Shown piece by piece: positions 1 through 9,153 of a stretch of DNA of 64,000 bases. Within the stretch, counting starts at the first letter, position 1. Every line of letters starts with the position of its first letter. A program made the translations under genes and the position numbers. A model generated the notes under the pieces. The model saw only the letters and a list, made by a program, of their open reading frames with translations, ran no database searches and was not told where the DNA came from. Source of the DNA: Rhodoferax bucti (GTDB taxonomy: Bacteria > Pseudomonadota > Gammaproteobacteria > Burkholderiales > Burkholderiaceae_C); contig NZ_VAHD01000003.1 in NCBI RefSeq assembly GCF_005876985.1, positions 310,001-374,000 of the forward strand, given 5' to 3'.

Positions 1-809
1 CCCAGGTGAATGGTTTGCCCGGCGCGCAGGTAAACCGGAGGCTTTTGGCCCATGCCGACGCCAGGCGGCGTGCCGGTGGAGATCACGTCCCCCGGCTGCA
101 AGCTCATGAAGCGGCTCAAGTAAGAAATCAAAAATTGGACGCCGTACACCATGGTCGAGGTGCTTCCGTTTTGATAGCGCTTACCGTCTACGTCCAGCCA
201 CATCTTGAGCGCTTGGGGATCAGGCACCTCATCGGCAGTCACTAGCCAAGGGCCAGTGGGGCCAAAGGTATCGCAGCCCTTGCCCTTGTCCCAGGTACCA
301 CTGCGGTCGAGTTGGTATTCGCGCTCGGAGACATCATTCACCACGCAATAGCCGGCCACATGGGACAGCGCATCCGCCTCCTCGATGTAGCGACCACCTT
401 TGCCGATGACCACACCGAGCTCCACTTCCCAGTCGGTTTTAACCGAGCCTCGGGGAATCTCCACCGCATCATCCGGCCCGACGATGGCGCTGGTCCATTT
501 GTTGAACACTACCGGCTCCGGTGGCACCTGCATGCCGCTCTCAGCCGCATGGTCGGAGTAGTTCAAACCGATGCAGATGAACTTGCCCACGTTGCCTACA
601 CAGGCACCCAGGCGCAAATCTTTTTGAGGAATACCCGCCACCAGAGGCAGGCTGTCGATGTTCACGCCACGCAGACGCGCCAGGCTTTCGGGCAGCAGTG
701 CGGCGCCGGCTACATCGGGGATCACGCCGGAAAGGTCGCGCACGCGGCCCTGACCATCCAATACACCGGGCTTTTCCTGGCCTGGCAATCCGTAGCGTAA
801 AAGTTTCAC
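1..809 (-). CDS. Fumarylacetoacetate hydrolase (FAH) family protein, 3' end outside the window
   Basis: Reading from a GTG at 809 gives VKLLRYGLPGQEKPG, the usual beginning of this family, and the frame stays open for 269 codons to the window edge. Family members are about 280 residues, so only the last dozen or so are missing. The acidic metal ligands are visible as DWEVELG (Glu128, Glu130) and VNDVSERE (Asp159), next to the GLNYSDHAAE segment. FAH enzymes cleave C-C bonds of 2,4-dioxo acids using Mg2+ or Mn2+. It is the last gene of an operon with an SDR dehydrogenase and a sugar ABC transporter. From that context I infer a 2,4-diketo-3-deoxy-L-fuconate or -rhamnonate hydrolase releasing pyruvate and L-lactate. 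Ureidoglycolate lyase, a frequent automatic name for the family, has no support from the neighbours. Confidence 0.9.
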   Translation of the reverse strand, partial: MKLLRYGLPGQEKPGVLDGQGRVRDLSGVIPDVAGAALLPESLARLRGVNIDSLPLVAGIPQKDLRLGACVGNVGKFICIGLNYSDHAAESGMQVPPEPVVFNKWTSAIVGPDDAVEIPRGSVKTDWEVELGVVIGKGGRYIEEADALSHVAGYCVVNDVSEREYQLDRSGTWDKGKGCDTFGPTGPWLVTADEVPDPQALKMWLDVDGKRYQNGSTSTMVYGVQFLISYLSRFMSLQPGDVISTGTPPGVGMGQKPPVYLRAGQTIHL

Positions 810-902
810 AGTCTTTCCTTTTCAATCAACAAAATCAGGCAGCTGTACCCGCCTCTCTTCAATCCAGAGCACCCGTGGAACTGGCTCTGCCAGGCCGCCG
901 GG

Positions 903-963
903 TGCACCCCCCTCCCGCCGCAGGCGAGAGAGGGGGGAGCGGCGCAGCCGCTCGGGGGGGTGC
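903..963. repeat. GC-rich intergenic palindrome
   Basis: The gap between the binding-protein stop (970) and the FAH start (809) is filled by nested inverted repeats. An outer arm GCACCCCCC near 904 pairs with GGGGGGTGC ending at 963. An inner perfect hairpin is GAGCGGC at 937-943 and GCCGCTC at 947-953 around a 3-nt loop. It lies directly after the gene for the abundant periplasmic component. A role in mRNA stabilisation or attenuation is inferred. There is no T-run, so it is not a standard intrinsic terminator. Confidence 0.6.
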
Positions 964-969
964 TTTCAA

Positions 970-1914
970 TCAGTCATAAAGAACTGCCGCAATCTTGGCG
1001 TCCTTCATGTTGGTCTTGTCGTAATAGTAAAAACCGGTGTCGATGATTTTGGGCAACTTCTCACCCTTCAAAGCCTTCACAGCCGCTTCCACCGTCTTGT
1101 AGCCAATGCCCACAGGGTTTTGGGTGATAGCGCCGGCAATCGTGCCGTCGTTGATCATGTCCTTCTGCGCCTTGCCGGAGTCAAAGCCGATGATGACCAC
1201 ACCACTCTTCTTGGCTTCTTTCAAGCCCTTGCCGGCGCCGATGGCAGAACCTTCGTTAGTGCCGAAGATGCCTTTGAGCTTGGGGTAGGCCTGTGTCAGT
1301 GTCTTGGCAATTTCAGCCGACTTCAGGTGGTCACCGCCACCGTACTGGATGTCCACCACCTTGATTTTGGGGTACTTGGCCTTGATCTGGTCCACGAAGC
1401 CGTCGCGGCGGCCAGTGCCGGTAGTGCTGGTCTGGTCGTGCCCGATGACGGCCACTTCACCCTCACCACCAATTTTTTCGGCCATCTTGTCGGCGGCCAA
1501 CGCAGCTGCCGCTTTGCTGTCGGTCTGCGCAGTAGTCAACACAATGTCACTGTCCACACCGGAGTCAAACGCAATCACGGGAATCTTGGCGGCCTGGGCT
1601 TTTTTGAGCAAAGGGATGGCAGCCTTGCTATCGAGCGCGGCAAAGCCAATCGCAGCAGGCTTCTTGGCCAATGCGGCAGACAGCATGTCGATCTGTTTGT
1701 CCACTTGCTGTTCGGTTTCGGGACCTTCAAAAGTCACCTTGACCTTGTAGTCCTTGGCAGCCTGGTCTGCACCTTGTTTTACGGCTTGCCAAAACTGGTG
1801 CTGGAAGCCTTTGGAAATCAGGGGAATATAGATTTCCTGGGCGGTAGCGAAGCTGGAAAAGCCAGCCAGTGCGAGGCCGGCAGTCAGTGCCAGCAATTGA
1901 CGTTTTGCATTCAT
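970..1914 (-). CDS. Sugar ABC transporter, periplasmic substrate-binding protein (RbsB-like)
   Basis: A 314-residue protein of the periplasmic-binding-protein I / RbsB family. The start ATG at 1914 follows AGGAG on the minus strand and opens a clear signal peptide (MNAKRQLLALTAGLALAGF..., cleavage expected near ATA-QE, residues 25-26). The mature protein shows the two-lobe pattern of sugar binders: IPLISKGFQHQFWQAVKQGA at the first strand, IGHDQTSTTGTGRRDGF in the middle, and IIGFDSGKAQ near the end. It captures a monosaccharide in the periplasm for the permease and ATPase encoded just upstream. The sugar cannot be read from sequence. The neighbouring SDR and FAH genes suggest L-fucose or L-rhamnose. 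Confidence 0.92.
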   Translation of the reverse strand: MNAKRQLLALTAGLALAGFSSFATAQEIYIPLISKGFQHQFWQAVKQGADQAAKDYKVKVTFEGPETEQQVDKQIDMLSAALAKKPAAIGFAALDSKAAIPLLKKAQAAKIPVIAFDSGVDSDIVLTTAQTDSKAAAALAADKMAEKIGGEGEVAVIGHDQTSTTGTGRRDGFVDQIKAKYPKIKVVDIQYGGGDHLKSAEIAKTLTQAYPKLKGIFGTNEGSAIGAGKGLKEAKKSGVVIIGFDSGKAQKDMINDGTIAGAITQNPVGIGYKTVEAAVKALKGEKLPKIIDTGFYYYDKTNMKDAKIAAVLYD

Positions 1915-2003
1915 GGTTTGTCTCCTGATGGATAGGTTTGTTGCTCTCAAAGGAATCACGAAAAGCTCAAAGTGAAGGTGGCGTATGCGGCGGCCTGGTC
2001 TCC

Positions 2004-3002
2004 TTATTTTTTGTTGCGGCGCAGGTTGTCGGTGTAGACCGCGAGAATGATGATGAGACCTGTCAGCACCATCTGCCACTCCTGGGCAACCGACATGATG
2101 CGCAGACCATTGATAAGAACACTCATGATGAAGGCGCCGATGATGGTACCCAGAATCGTGCCCACGCCCCCGCTGAGCGAGGTGCCGCCAATCACCACTG
2201 CGGCAATCGCATCCAGTTCATAACCTTGCCCGAGTGCAGGTTGGGCGGAATTCAGACGGGACGCGATGAGCAAGCCCGAAATGCCACAGATGCCGCCGGC
2301 AAAGGTGTAAATGATGACCTTCCAGCGGTCCACATTCACCCCCGAGAGGCGCACCGCCTCTTCGTTGCTGCCCAGCGCAAAGGTGTAGCGCCCCAGTGCG
2401 GTTTTGTTGAGCACCACCGCACACACCACGGCGACCAGAAACATGATCAACACTCCATTGGGAATCGGTAATGCCGGAATCAGGTCCCCGATGATCGAGC
2501 CCAGGGCGATCTGGTCAAACCCCTCCACATCGCTGAAATAAATGGGACGGGTATTGGTAATGATGAGAGACGCCCCTTTGAGCAACATCATCATGCCCAG
2601 CGTGGCAATGAATGGGGGCACTTTTAACTTGGTGATGGCCAAGCCGGACAACGCTCCGCACACACACCCCATACCGATGGCCAGCACAATCCCTAGGGGC
2701 ATGGGGATGCCTAAATTGACCATGAAGACGCCGGCCATCACCGCACAAAAAGTCATGAGTACGCCCACCGACAGGTCAATCCCCGAGGTGATGATGATGA
2801 AGGTACTGGCAATCGCCAGCACACCGATCACCGTCGTCGACTGCAAAATGCCGATGATGTTGTCCCGGTTCATGAACGCGTCCGGCTTGAGCACCGTGAA
2901 CACCGCGATCAAGGCAATCAAACTCGCAAACGCCAAGAGCTTTTGTTTGGCTTGTCCACCCCCCAAAAGGCCGGGGCGTGCAGATTCTTTGTGTGTACTC
3001 AT
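2004..3002 (-). CDS. Sugar ABC transporter permease (RbsC-like)
   Basis: A 332-residue inner-membrane permease of the branched-chain/ribose (BPD_transp_2) family. It has a cytosolic N-terminus (MSTHKESARPGLLGG), about ten hydrophobic segments, and the typical block GTSLSGGVGTILGTIIGA near residues 272-289, which contacts the ATPase. The basic tail is NLRRNKK. It is probably a homodimer forming the channel for the sugar delivered by the binding protein of gene 970-1914. Gaps of 36 bp to the ATPase gene and 89 bp to the binding-protein gene support one operon. Confidence 0.92.
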   Translation of the reverse strand: MSTHKESARPGLLGGGQAKQKLLAFASLIALIAVFTVLKPDAFMNRDNIIGILQSTTVIGVLAIASTFIIITSGIDLSVGVLMTFCAVMAGVFMVNLGIPMPLGIVLAIGMGCVCGALSGLAITKLKVPPFIATLGMMMLLKGASLIITNTRPIYFSDVEGFDQIALGSIIGDLIPALPIPNGVLIMFLVAVVCAVVLNKTALGRYTFALGSNEEAVRLSGVNVDRWKVIIYTFAGGICGISGLLIASRLNSAQPALGQGYELDAIAAVVIGGTSLSGGVGTILGTIIGAFIMSVLINGLRIMSVAQEWQMVLTGLIIILAVYTDNLRRNKK

Positions 3003-3038
3003 GGGCTAGTCCTGTTCAATTCGCAATTCGTTATGTGC

Positions 3039-4568
3039 TCACTCCACCGCCGCAACCTCGCGGCGGGTGGCCAGCTCCATCAGGCTTTCCTGGGTAGCCT
3101 CGTCACCGCGCACCTCGCCGGTAATCCGCCCCTCGCACATCACCAGAATGCGGTGACTCAAGAGCAACACCTCAGGCAATTCGCTGGAGATCACCACAAT
3201 CGCCCGCCCCTGGGCTGCCAAGTCGTTGAGCAGCTTATAGATTTCGCTCTTGGCGCCTACGTCGATACCGCGGGTCGGCTCGTCAAAAATCAGCACTTCA
3301 CAGTCCTGCACCAACCACTTGGCGATCACCACCTTCTGCTGGTTGCCACCCGACAACAGTTTGGACATCTGGTGGATGGAAGGAGTCTTGATCCGCAGTT
3401 TCTCCACCATGTCCCGGGACACTTGGGCAATGGCAGTCTTGTTCAAAAATAGTCCCCACTGGAGCCAGCGCGACAGGCTGGGCAAGGTGATATTGGCTGC
3501 TACATCCATGCCGGTTGCCAAGCCAAAGTGCTTGCGGTCTTCAGACAGATAGCCGATGCCGGCGTTCACCGCATCCTGCGGCGAGCGGAGACGCACCGGC
3601 ACACCCACCACCCGGACTTCGCCGGAGTCCACGGGATCTGCACCAAACACAGCCCGCGCGACCTCGGTGCGGCCCGCGCCCATCAAACCGGCAAAGCCCA
3701 AAATTTCTCCGCGGCGCACCTGAAAGCTCACATCGCGTATGGCGCGACCACGGTTCAAGCCGCGCACATCCAGCAACACCTCGTTGGCCGACGTGTCCGG
3801 AATGGCTTTGTCCGCTTGCTCCAAATGGCGCCCCACCATCATGGCAATCACTTGGGTCATGGGCGTGTGTGCGGGCACGGTGTCGATGTAGCTGCCATCC
3901 CGCATGACCGTGATCCGGTCGGCGATGCGCTGAATCTCATCCATCTTGTGCGAGATGTAGACAATGCCCACCCCTTCACTCTTGAGCTGACGGATGATGC
4001 GGAACAGCTCCTCAATCTCGGCATTGTTCAAGGCGGCTGTGGGCTCATCCATGATCAGCACACGCGACTTGAACGACAGGGCTTTGGCGATCTCCACCAT
4101 CTGTTGCTTGGCCACAGTGAGATCGGCAATGCGCGTGGTGGGCTCCATGTGCAAATTCAATCGGGCAAACAAGGCACGGGCATCCTCATTGAGGCGCACT
4201 TCGTCCAGCAGCCAAGCGCCTGCCTTGCGAGGCTCGCGGCCCAGAAAAATATTTTGCGCTGCCGTCAGGTGCGGCATCAGGTGCAGCTCCTGGTGGATGA
4301 TGCCGATTGCCAGGGCCTGCGCATGGGCGGGGCTCTGGATGTCCACCGCCTTGCCTTCCACCCGCACCTCGCCCCCATCCATGCGGTACACGCCCGCCAG
4401 AATTTTCATCAGGGTCGATTTGCCCGCGCCGTTTTCTCCCATCAGCGCATGGACTTCACCTGCGCACAGGTCGAAACGCACATTGTCCAGCGCCCTCACC
4501 CCGGGGAAGGACTTGCTGAGATTGCGCACCTCAATCAGTGGTGCCACAGAGGCTGGGAGCTGGGTCAT
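3039..4568 (-). CDS. Sugar ABC transporter ATP-binding protein with two NBDs (RbsA-like)
   Basis: A 509-residue duplicated ATPase of the RbsA/MglA type. The first nucleotide-binding domain has a complete Walker A (GENGAGKST) and Walker B ([11 protein letters not shown]). The second has a degenerate Walker A (GLMGAGRTE) with a good signature (LSGGNQQKV) and Walker B ([11 protein letters not shown]). That asymmetry is normal in the family. I use ATG 4568, 13 bp after the SDR stop. An in-frame GTG at 4598 overlaps the SDR gene and is less likely, although neither start has a strong ribosome binding site. It energises import through the permease of gene 2004-3002. Confidence 0.92.
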   Translation of the reverse strand: MTQLPASVAPLIEVRNLSKSFPGVRALDNVRFDLCAGEVHALMGENGAGKSTLMKILAGVYRMDGGEVRVEGKAVDIQSPAHAQALAIGIIHQELHLMPHLTAAQNIFLGREPRKAGAWLLDEVRLNEDARALFARLNLHMEPTTRIADLTVAKQQMVEIAKALSFKSRVLIMDEPTAALNNAEIEELFRIIRQLKSEGVGIVYISHKMDEIQRIADRITVMRDGSYIDTVPAHTPMTQVIAMMVGRHLEQADKAIPDTSANEVLLDVRGLNRGRAIRDVSFQVRRGEILGFAGLMGAGRTEVARAVFGADPVDSGEVRVVGVPVRLRSPQDAVNAGIGYLSEDRKHFGLATGMDVAANITLPSLSRWLQWGLFLNKTAIAQVSRDMVEKLRIKTPSIHQMSKLLSGGNQQKVVIAKWLVQDCEVLIFDEPTRGIDVGAKSEIYKLLNDLAAQGRAIVVISSELPEVLLLSHRILVMCEGRITGEVRGDEATQESLMELATRREVAAVE

Positions 4569-4581
4569 GGCATGTACCGTG

Positions 4582-5343
4582 TCAAATCGTGACGCCACCG
4601 TCCACCAACAAGGTCTGCCCGGTCATGAAGCGGGACTCGTCACTGGCCAAGTAGACCACCATCGGCGCAATGTCGTCCACCAGGGCCAAGCGACCCATGG
4701 GCTGGCGGGCAATAAAGTCTTTCTCAGCCTGCACCGGGTCGGCCGCCGACGCAATGCGCCCACGCAAAGAGGGCGTATCCACCGTGCCGGGGCACAGGGC
4801 GTTGGCACGCAAACCGGCCTTCACGTAGTCTGCGGCCAACGATTTGGTGAGCCCGATGACTGCCGCCTTGGTGGCGCCGTAAGCGCAGCGGTTGGCGAAG
4901 CCTTTGATGCTCGACGCCATGGACGCCATATTGATGATGGACACACTGCCCTGCTCTGCAGCCGCCTTGGCCAGCATGCCGGGCAGAAACGCACGCGTCA
5001 TGCGGAACATGCTTTTGACGTTTAGGTCAAAGCTCAAATCCCAATCCGCCTCCGAGCACTCCAGCACCGAGCCATTGGCCACCATACCCGCACAGTTGAA
5101 CAAGGCATCCAATGCAGGCATGCTGGAGGCCAGCGCTGCAACCGCCTCGTTACTGCGGACATCGAGCACCGCAGTTCGGATGGACGCATGCTCCGCCGCC
5201 AAGGTATCCAGAAAGCCGGCATGAATGTCGGTGGCGATCACCTGGGCTCCGGCACGGGCGCAGGCCAGCGCACTGGCCCGGCCAATGCCTTGTGCCGCAG
5301 CAGTGATCAACACTGTTTTTCCTGCCAACCTGCTATCGCTCAT
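4582..5343 (-). CDS. SDR-family oxidoreductase, likely 2-keto-3-deoxy-L-fuconate (or L-rhamnonate) dehydrogenase
   Basis: A 253-residue classical short-chain dehydrogenase. It shows the NAD-binding glycine motif (TAAAQGIG), NCAG, the catalytic Ser in INMASMAS and the YGATK Tyr/Lys pair. The ATID segment at the end of strand 2 has the acidic residue that favours NAD over NADP. As I remember that family, the segments [30 protein letters not shown] and ARQPMGRL resemble 2-keto-3-deoxy-L-fuconate dehydrogenases of Xanthomonas and Burkholderia. I choose ATG 5343 because ACGGAGC lies 8 nt upstream. It is first in the operon. The product, a 2,4-diketo-3-deoxy acid, would be the substrate of the FAH enzyme at the other end. 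General SDR assignment is certain; the substrate is inferred. Confidence 0.85.
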   Translation of the reverse strand: MSDSRLAGKTVLITAAAQGIGRASALACARAGAQVIATDIHAGFLDTLAAEHASIRTAVLDVRSNEAVAALASSMPALDALFNCAGMVANGSVLECSEADWDLSFDLNVKSMFRMTRAFLPGMLAKAAAEQGSVSIINMASMASSIKGFANRCAYGATKAAVIGLTKSLAADYVKAGLRANALCPGTVDTPSLRGRIASAADPVQAEKDFIARQPMGRLALVDDIAPMVVYLASDESRFMTGQTLLVDGGVTI

Positions 5344-5371
5344 GGTGTGCGCTCCGTTGCTTAAATTCAAA

Positions 5372-5400
5372 TATAAATAAATAATTCACCGATGAAGCAA
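5372..5400 (-). promoter_or_regulatory. Candidate sigma-70 promoter of the sugar operon
   Basis: On the minus strand TTGCTT (5400-5395) and TTTATA (5377-5372) are separated by 17 bp in an AT-rich patch. They lie about 30 bp upstream of the SDR start, in the region shared with the divergent IclR gene. That is where an IclR-family regulator would be expected to act. Confidence 0.45.
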
Positions 5401-5455
5401 ATGGTACCGTGTCATCCCCTGCCTGCGCTCAGTAGTTTCCCTAGCCATGGGTTTA

Positions 5456-5485
5456 TTCACTGCACCCCGGGCGCTCTGCTATAAA
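5456..5485 (+). promoter_or_regulatory. Possible promoter of the IclR-family regulator
   Basis: TTCACT (5456-5461) and TATAAA (5480-5485), 18 bp apart, sit 23 bp before the regulator ATG at 5508. The -10 box is good and the -35 box is weak. Confidence 0.3.
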
Positions 5486-5507
5486 AAGTCACACACACTC
5501 CTCCAAC

Positions 5508-6356
5508 ATGCAAGACAAAGAACCCAAACCTCGCGGCCGCCGCCCCAAAACAGAAGACCTCGACGAGTCCGCCCTGCCGCCGGAAGACCGGTACCGCGCC
5601 CCGGCACTGGACAAGGGCCTGGACATCCTGGAGCTGCTGGCCAGCCAACCGCATGGGCTGACGCGCGCCGAGATCGTGAAAGAGATGGACCGCAGCGCGA
5701 GCGAGATTTACCGCATGCTGGAGCGCTTGGTGGCCCGCCAGTACGTCATGCGCAACCCCTCCGGGGACCGCTATGCGCTCAGCCTCAAGCTGTTTGCGCT
5801 GGCCAATATGCATCCGCCCCTGAGCCGCTTAATCAACCAGGCCTTGCCGGTGATGGACGAGTTCACCCGCAAGGCCGAGCAAAGCTGCCACATGGGCGTG
5901 TACGACCGGGGCAATGTGCTCATCAGCGCACAAATCAGCAGCCCTAGCGGCTGGAGCTTTTCGGTGCCACGCGGTGCGCGCGTAGGCTTGCTGGACACGG
6001 CCTCCGGCCACCTGCTACTGGCCTATGCCGATACCGGCAGCTACCAACGCATGCTGGCAGAGCACACCCCGCTGGACGGCGAAGTGCCCATCTCCGAGGC
6101 CCAACTGGCCAGCACTTTGGCAGACATACGCCAGCAGGGCTACCTGGAACGCGACAGTGCCCAGTCGTTCGGCGTGGTGGATATCTCATTCCCCATCCTC
6201 GGGCCGGACAATACCGCCCTGGCTACCCTCACCTGCCCCTACATACGGCGCATAGACCGCCATATCGGCCCGGACATGGCCCATGTGCGGCAGTACCTGA
6301 GTGAGGCGGCAAAAACCTTGTCTTTTGCCCAAAGCGCAAGCCACGGAAAAGGGTAA
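5508..6356 (+). CDS. IclR-family transcriptional regulator
   Basis: A 282-residue regulator. A charged N-terminal tail of about 30 residues (RGRRPKTEDLDE) precedes a winged helix-turn-helix (ALDKGLDILELLA... IVKEMDRSASEIYRMLERL, residues about 30-80). An effector-binding GAF-like IclR domain follows (about 95-275, including LLDTASGHLLLAYA and FGVVDISFPI). It is divergent from the sugar operon and separated by 164 bp, so it most likely controls that operon in response to a pathway intermediate. The ligand and the sign of regulation cannot be deduced. Confidence 0.9.
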   Translation: MQDKEPKPRGRRPKTEDLDESALPPEDRYRAPALDKGLDILELLASQPHGLTRAEIVKEMDRSASEIYRMLERLVARQYVMRNPSGDRYALSLKLFALANMHPPLSRLINQALPVMDEFTRKAEQSCHMGVYDRGNVLISAQISSPSGWSFSVPRGARVGLLDTASGHLLLAYADTGSYQRMLAEHTPLDGEVPISEAQLASTLADIRQQGYLERDSAQSFGVVDISFPILGPDNTALATLTCPYIRRIDRHIGPDMAHVRQYLSEAAKTLSFAQSASHGKG

Positions 6357-6394
6357 AGTGAAGGGGACATTCATCCGCACGCAAAGGCCCGCCC

Positions 6395-7351
6395 ATGAGC
6401 ACCCCACTCACCACCAAACCAGCGTCCAACGCCGCCCACGCTGCCGACAGCAAATTTCAGCTCCTGCTGTTCCGCTTGGGTGACTCCACCGGTAGCGAAC
6501 GCAGCGAGTTGTTCGGCATCAATGTGTTCAAGGTGCGCGAAATCGTGGTGGCCCCGGAGATCACCAGCATCGTCAACGCGCCGCAACATGCCATGGGGCT
6601 GGCCAATGTGCGGGGGCAGTTGATTCCGGTCATCAACCTGCCGGCGCTCGCGGGCTGCGTGCCCAAAACCAATTCCAAAATCGTGCTGGTGACTGAATTT
6701 GCACGCACCACCCAGGCTTTTCTGGTGGACGAGGTGGTGGAAATCATCCAGATGGACTGGAAGCACCTGCTCGCCGCCGACAACAACAGCTCGGGCCTGC
6801 TCTCGGGCGTAGCCCGTATCGATGGGGATGCAGCCGACTCCCGCCTGGCCCAGGTACTGGATGTGGAGCAAATCATCCGCAATGTGTTTCCCAACACTCC
6901 CTTGGACGCTGGCAGCGGCAATATCCAGAAGATCAAGCTGCCGGAAGGCTCCACCATTTTGTTTGCGGACGATTCGGCCATCGCCCGCATGCTGGTTGAG
7001 GAAAGCCTCAAAACCATGGGCGTGTCGTATGTGGCCGTCAAAAACGGCAAAGAAGCCTGGGAACGGCTGGTCCACATCCACAACGATGCCGTCAACCATG
7101 GCAAGCGGGCCAAAGACAAAGTCGCCTTGGTGCTTACCGACCTGGAAATGCCGGAGATGGACGGCTTCACCCTCACCCGCAGCATCAAAAACGACAACCG
7201 CTTTGCCGGCATACCAGTGATCGTCTACTCCTCGCTCACCGGCAGTGCCAGCGAAGGCCACGCCAGCAGCGTGGGCGCGGATGCCTACGTGGCCAAGTTC
7301 GAGCCGAACGAACTGGCAGACGCCATCAGCACCACCCTGTCACGCGGTTGA
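6395..7351 (+). CDS. cheV: Chemotaxis coupling protein CheV
   Basis: A 318-residue CheW-receiver fusion. The CheW-like domain (residues about 20-170) contains LFGINVFKVREIV and GLANVRGQLIPVINLP. The receiver domain (about 185-318) contains the acidic pair ADDSAIARM (Asp192-Asp193), the phospho-acceptor in LVLTDLEMPEMDG (Asp249), and the conserved Ser/Thr and Lys positions in VYSSLTGSASEG and VAKFEPNEL. It couples chemoreceptors to CheA and tunes adaptation by phosphorylation. No other chemotaxis gene is nearby. It is transcribed from a 38-bp gap after the IclR gene. Confidence 0.9.
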   Translation: MSTPLTTKPASNAAHAADSKFQLLLFRLGDSTGSERSELFGINVFKVREIVVAPEITSIVNAPQHAMGLANVRGQLIPVINLPALAGCVPKTNSKIVLVTEFARTTQAFLVDEVVEIIQMDWKHLLAADNNSSGLLSGVARIDGDAADSRLAQVLDVEQIIRNVFPNTPLDAGSGNIQKIKLPEGSTILFADDSAIARMLVEESLKTMGVSYVAVKNGKEAWERLVHIHNDAVNHGKRAKDKVALVLTDLEMPEMDGFTLTRSIKNDNRFAGIPVIVYSSLTGSASEGHASSVGADAYVAKFEPNELADAISTTLSRG

Positions 7352-7383
7352 AGCCCACCCCAGAGGTGTGAAGCCAAAGCACC

Positions 7384-7965
7384 TCAGCGCAGGTGCTTGA
7401 ACAGCTTGGCTTTGAACAGCTCCGGAATACCCATTTGGCGTGGCCCGGGCTCCAAGGTGAATGACTCGCCGGCCGCAATGCTTCCGGGCGCGTCCACCGC
7501 CAGATAAAAACCACAACGCCCACTCAGCGCCATGGCTTTGACTGCGGTGTTGAAGCCCATGGCGGCGTTGAATTTGTAGCAGGGCTCCCGGGGCTGCACC
7601 ACCCGCAGAGCGCAGTGCGCAAAGCGCAGCACATCGCCCACCCACACATCGTGCTCCAGCAGGCCGGCCAGTGTCAGGTTTTCCCCCATGGACCCGAAGG
7701 GGAGTTGATCATCCACACCGGCAACCCCCGCCTGTTCCCGCGCGTCTTGCCAGAAGGGGTAATGCTCGGACGGGTAGGCATACACCGCCTTGTCCAAGCC
7801 CCCGTGGACCGACAAATCCGCCTGCTCATCACCCGCCAAACCCAGCGGCATCACCGGCACAGGGCTGGTCACCGGCGTTTTGTAGATGGCCGTGAGAATG
7901 CTGCGCCCCTGAATCTGCGCCTTGCGGGCGACACCGGTTTGCACACTGAGCAGTTTGTAAGGCAT
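7384..7965 (-). CDS. MOSC domain-containing protein (YiiM-like)
   Basis: A 193-residue MOSC-domain protein. Typical segments are GLAGDEQADLSVHGGLDKAVYAYP, FGSMGENLTLAGL, WVGDVLRFA, VVQPREPCYKFN with the conserved Cys, and GRCGFYLAV. The family binds the molybdenum cofactor or moves sulfur; E. coli YiiM reduces N-hydroxylated base analogues. No molybdenum genes lie nearby. It is the second gene of a probable two-gene operon, 25 bp after the exonuclease gene. The exact substrate is unknown. Confidence 0.85.
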   Translation of the reverse strand: MPYKLLSVQTGVARKAQIQGRSILTAIYKTPVTSPVPVMPLGLAGDEQADLSVHGGLDKAVYAYPSEHYPFWQDAREQAGVAGVDDQLPFGSMGENLTLAGLLEHDVWVGDVLRFAHCALRVVQPREPCYKFNAAMGFNTAVKAMALSGRCGFYLAVDAPGSIAAGESFTLEPGPRQMGIPELFKAKLFKHLR

Positions 7966-7990
7966 TGGAATGTTCCTTGCAATCGCCGGT

Positions 7991-9055
7991 TTACAGCTGC
8001 TGGTGCGAGGTCTGCCCGCTGCGACTGGAGTACTTGGTCAGCGCATCCAGCTTCTCGACCTGCACCGCCGCATGGCGGCCGTTGTAGACCTGCTGGCGCA
8101 GCCAGTCGAACTCGGAATGCAAAGCCGCATCGTCATTCAAACGGGTCGCCCAGACACGCTGGTCGGCATTCCAACGGTAGCCACGGGCTTTGAGCAGGTC
8201 TTTGGCCTCAAATGGCGCATTCGTCGCGCTCACGCGGTAGCTGGGGTTACGGGCTGCATGAAGCACCCGGCCCAGGCCGGTGGCCGACGTGCCAGCCACC
8301 GCCTGCGGCAAGGGGGCAGCGAGCACGGCCAGCAGCGCGTGGCAATCCATTTCGGCGCGGTGGGCGTCGTAAAACACGCCCAGCTCTTGCGCTAGGCTCT
8401 CCAGCTTGGCAGAGCTGCGGCCCATGGCTTTCCAGTCCAGATCCGCAAACGAGCAGGCCCATGGCAGTTGCGCAAACGCGGGCAAACGCCCCTCCACAAA
8501 CGGGCGGTCAAACCCGGCGTTGTGGGCAATCACAACGTCCACACCCTGCATCAGCTCTGCCACCCGCGCCTCGTCCAAGGCCTGGCCCTGTACATCGGCA
8601 TCCCGAATGCCGGTAATAGCCACCACCTCAGGAGGAATGGGCTTGCCGGGGTCTTCCAGGCCGTCGTACACCTGCACCGGCCCTACCGGCAGACCGGTGG
8701 CGTTGTCCACATCCACCCGCAAGAGTGCGAGTTCAATGATTTTTTCTTTGGCCTGGTCCAGGCCGGTGGTTTCGGTATCCAGCACCAGAATGGTCGTGAC
8801 CCCACCCTGCGCCGTGCCGGGCCAATCCAGGCAAGGCTGGAGCCTGCGTTGCACCTTGTAGTCAGGGTGGGCCTCCAGCGCGCGGGCCATGGCTTCTGCA
8901 TCCATGGGGGCGGGGGCAGATGGAGCTGCCACGGCAGATTTCGCGGCTTTGGGCGCCTTGGCGCTACGGTTGGCGCGCTTGGGGGGCTCCAAGTCGAGGG
9001 TGGGCAACTCGGCCAGAAATGCAAATCCGAGTTGGGGATGGGGGGCTTGGGTCAC
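7991..9055 (-). CDS. DnaQ-like 3'-5' exonuclease (DEDDh family)
   Basis: A 354-residue exonuclease-like protein. After an Ala/Lys/Pro-rich N-terminal segment, the DEDDh motifs appear in order: LDTETTGLD (Asp and Glu), IAHNAGFDRPFVE (Asp) and HRAEMDCHALL (His and last Asp). About 90 residues beyond the nuclease fold include KDLLKARGYRWNADQRVW, which resembles the accessory C-terminal region of some polymerase III epsilon-like proteins. I prefer GTG 9055 because AGGTG lies 6 nt upstream. The frame is open to an ATG at 9127, but that extension is unlike the family and would sit in the promoter of the divergent flavodoxin gene. It probably acts in DNA repair or nucleotide processing rather than as the replicative epsilon subunit. 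Confidence 0.82.
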   Translation of the reverse strand: MTQAPHPQLGFAFLAELPTLDLEPPKRANRSAKAPKAAKSAVAAPSAPAPMDAEAMARALEAHPDYKVQRRLQPCLDWPGTAQGGVTTILVLDTETTGLDQAKEKIIELALLRVDVDNATGLPVGPVQVYDGLEDPGKPIPPEVVAITGIRDADVQGQALDEARVAELMQGVDVVIAHNAGFDRPFVEGRLPAFAQLPWACSFADLDWKAMGRSSAKLESLAQELGVFYDAHRAEMDCHALLAVLAAPLPQAVAGTSATGLGRVLHAARNPSYRVSATNAPFEAKDLLKARGYRWNADQRVWATRLNDDAALHSEFDWLRQQVYNGRHAAVQVEKLDALTKYSSRSGQTSHQQL

Positions 9056-9153
9056 GGGGCACCTGCAAAAGACGGGAATCCCGTTGCCGGGAGAGGCCGC
9101 CATTATTGCCCCTATCATCCCCGCCAAGCGCCATTCACGCCCCCAACTTCCTT

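Noticed and set aside
1915..2079. 55-residue N-terminal extension of the sugar binding protein
   Set aside because: The internal ATG at 1914 has AGGAG upstream and opens a perfect signal peptide; the extension would overlap the permease gene.
7991..9127. Replicative DNA polymerase III epsilon subunit (dnaQ)
   Set aside because: The exonuclease motifs are present, but the Ala/Pro-rich N-terminus, long C-terminal region and the MOSC neighbour differ from dnaQ, which normally lies beside rnhA.
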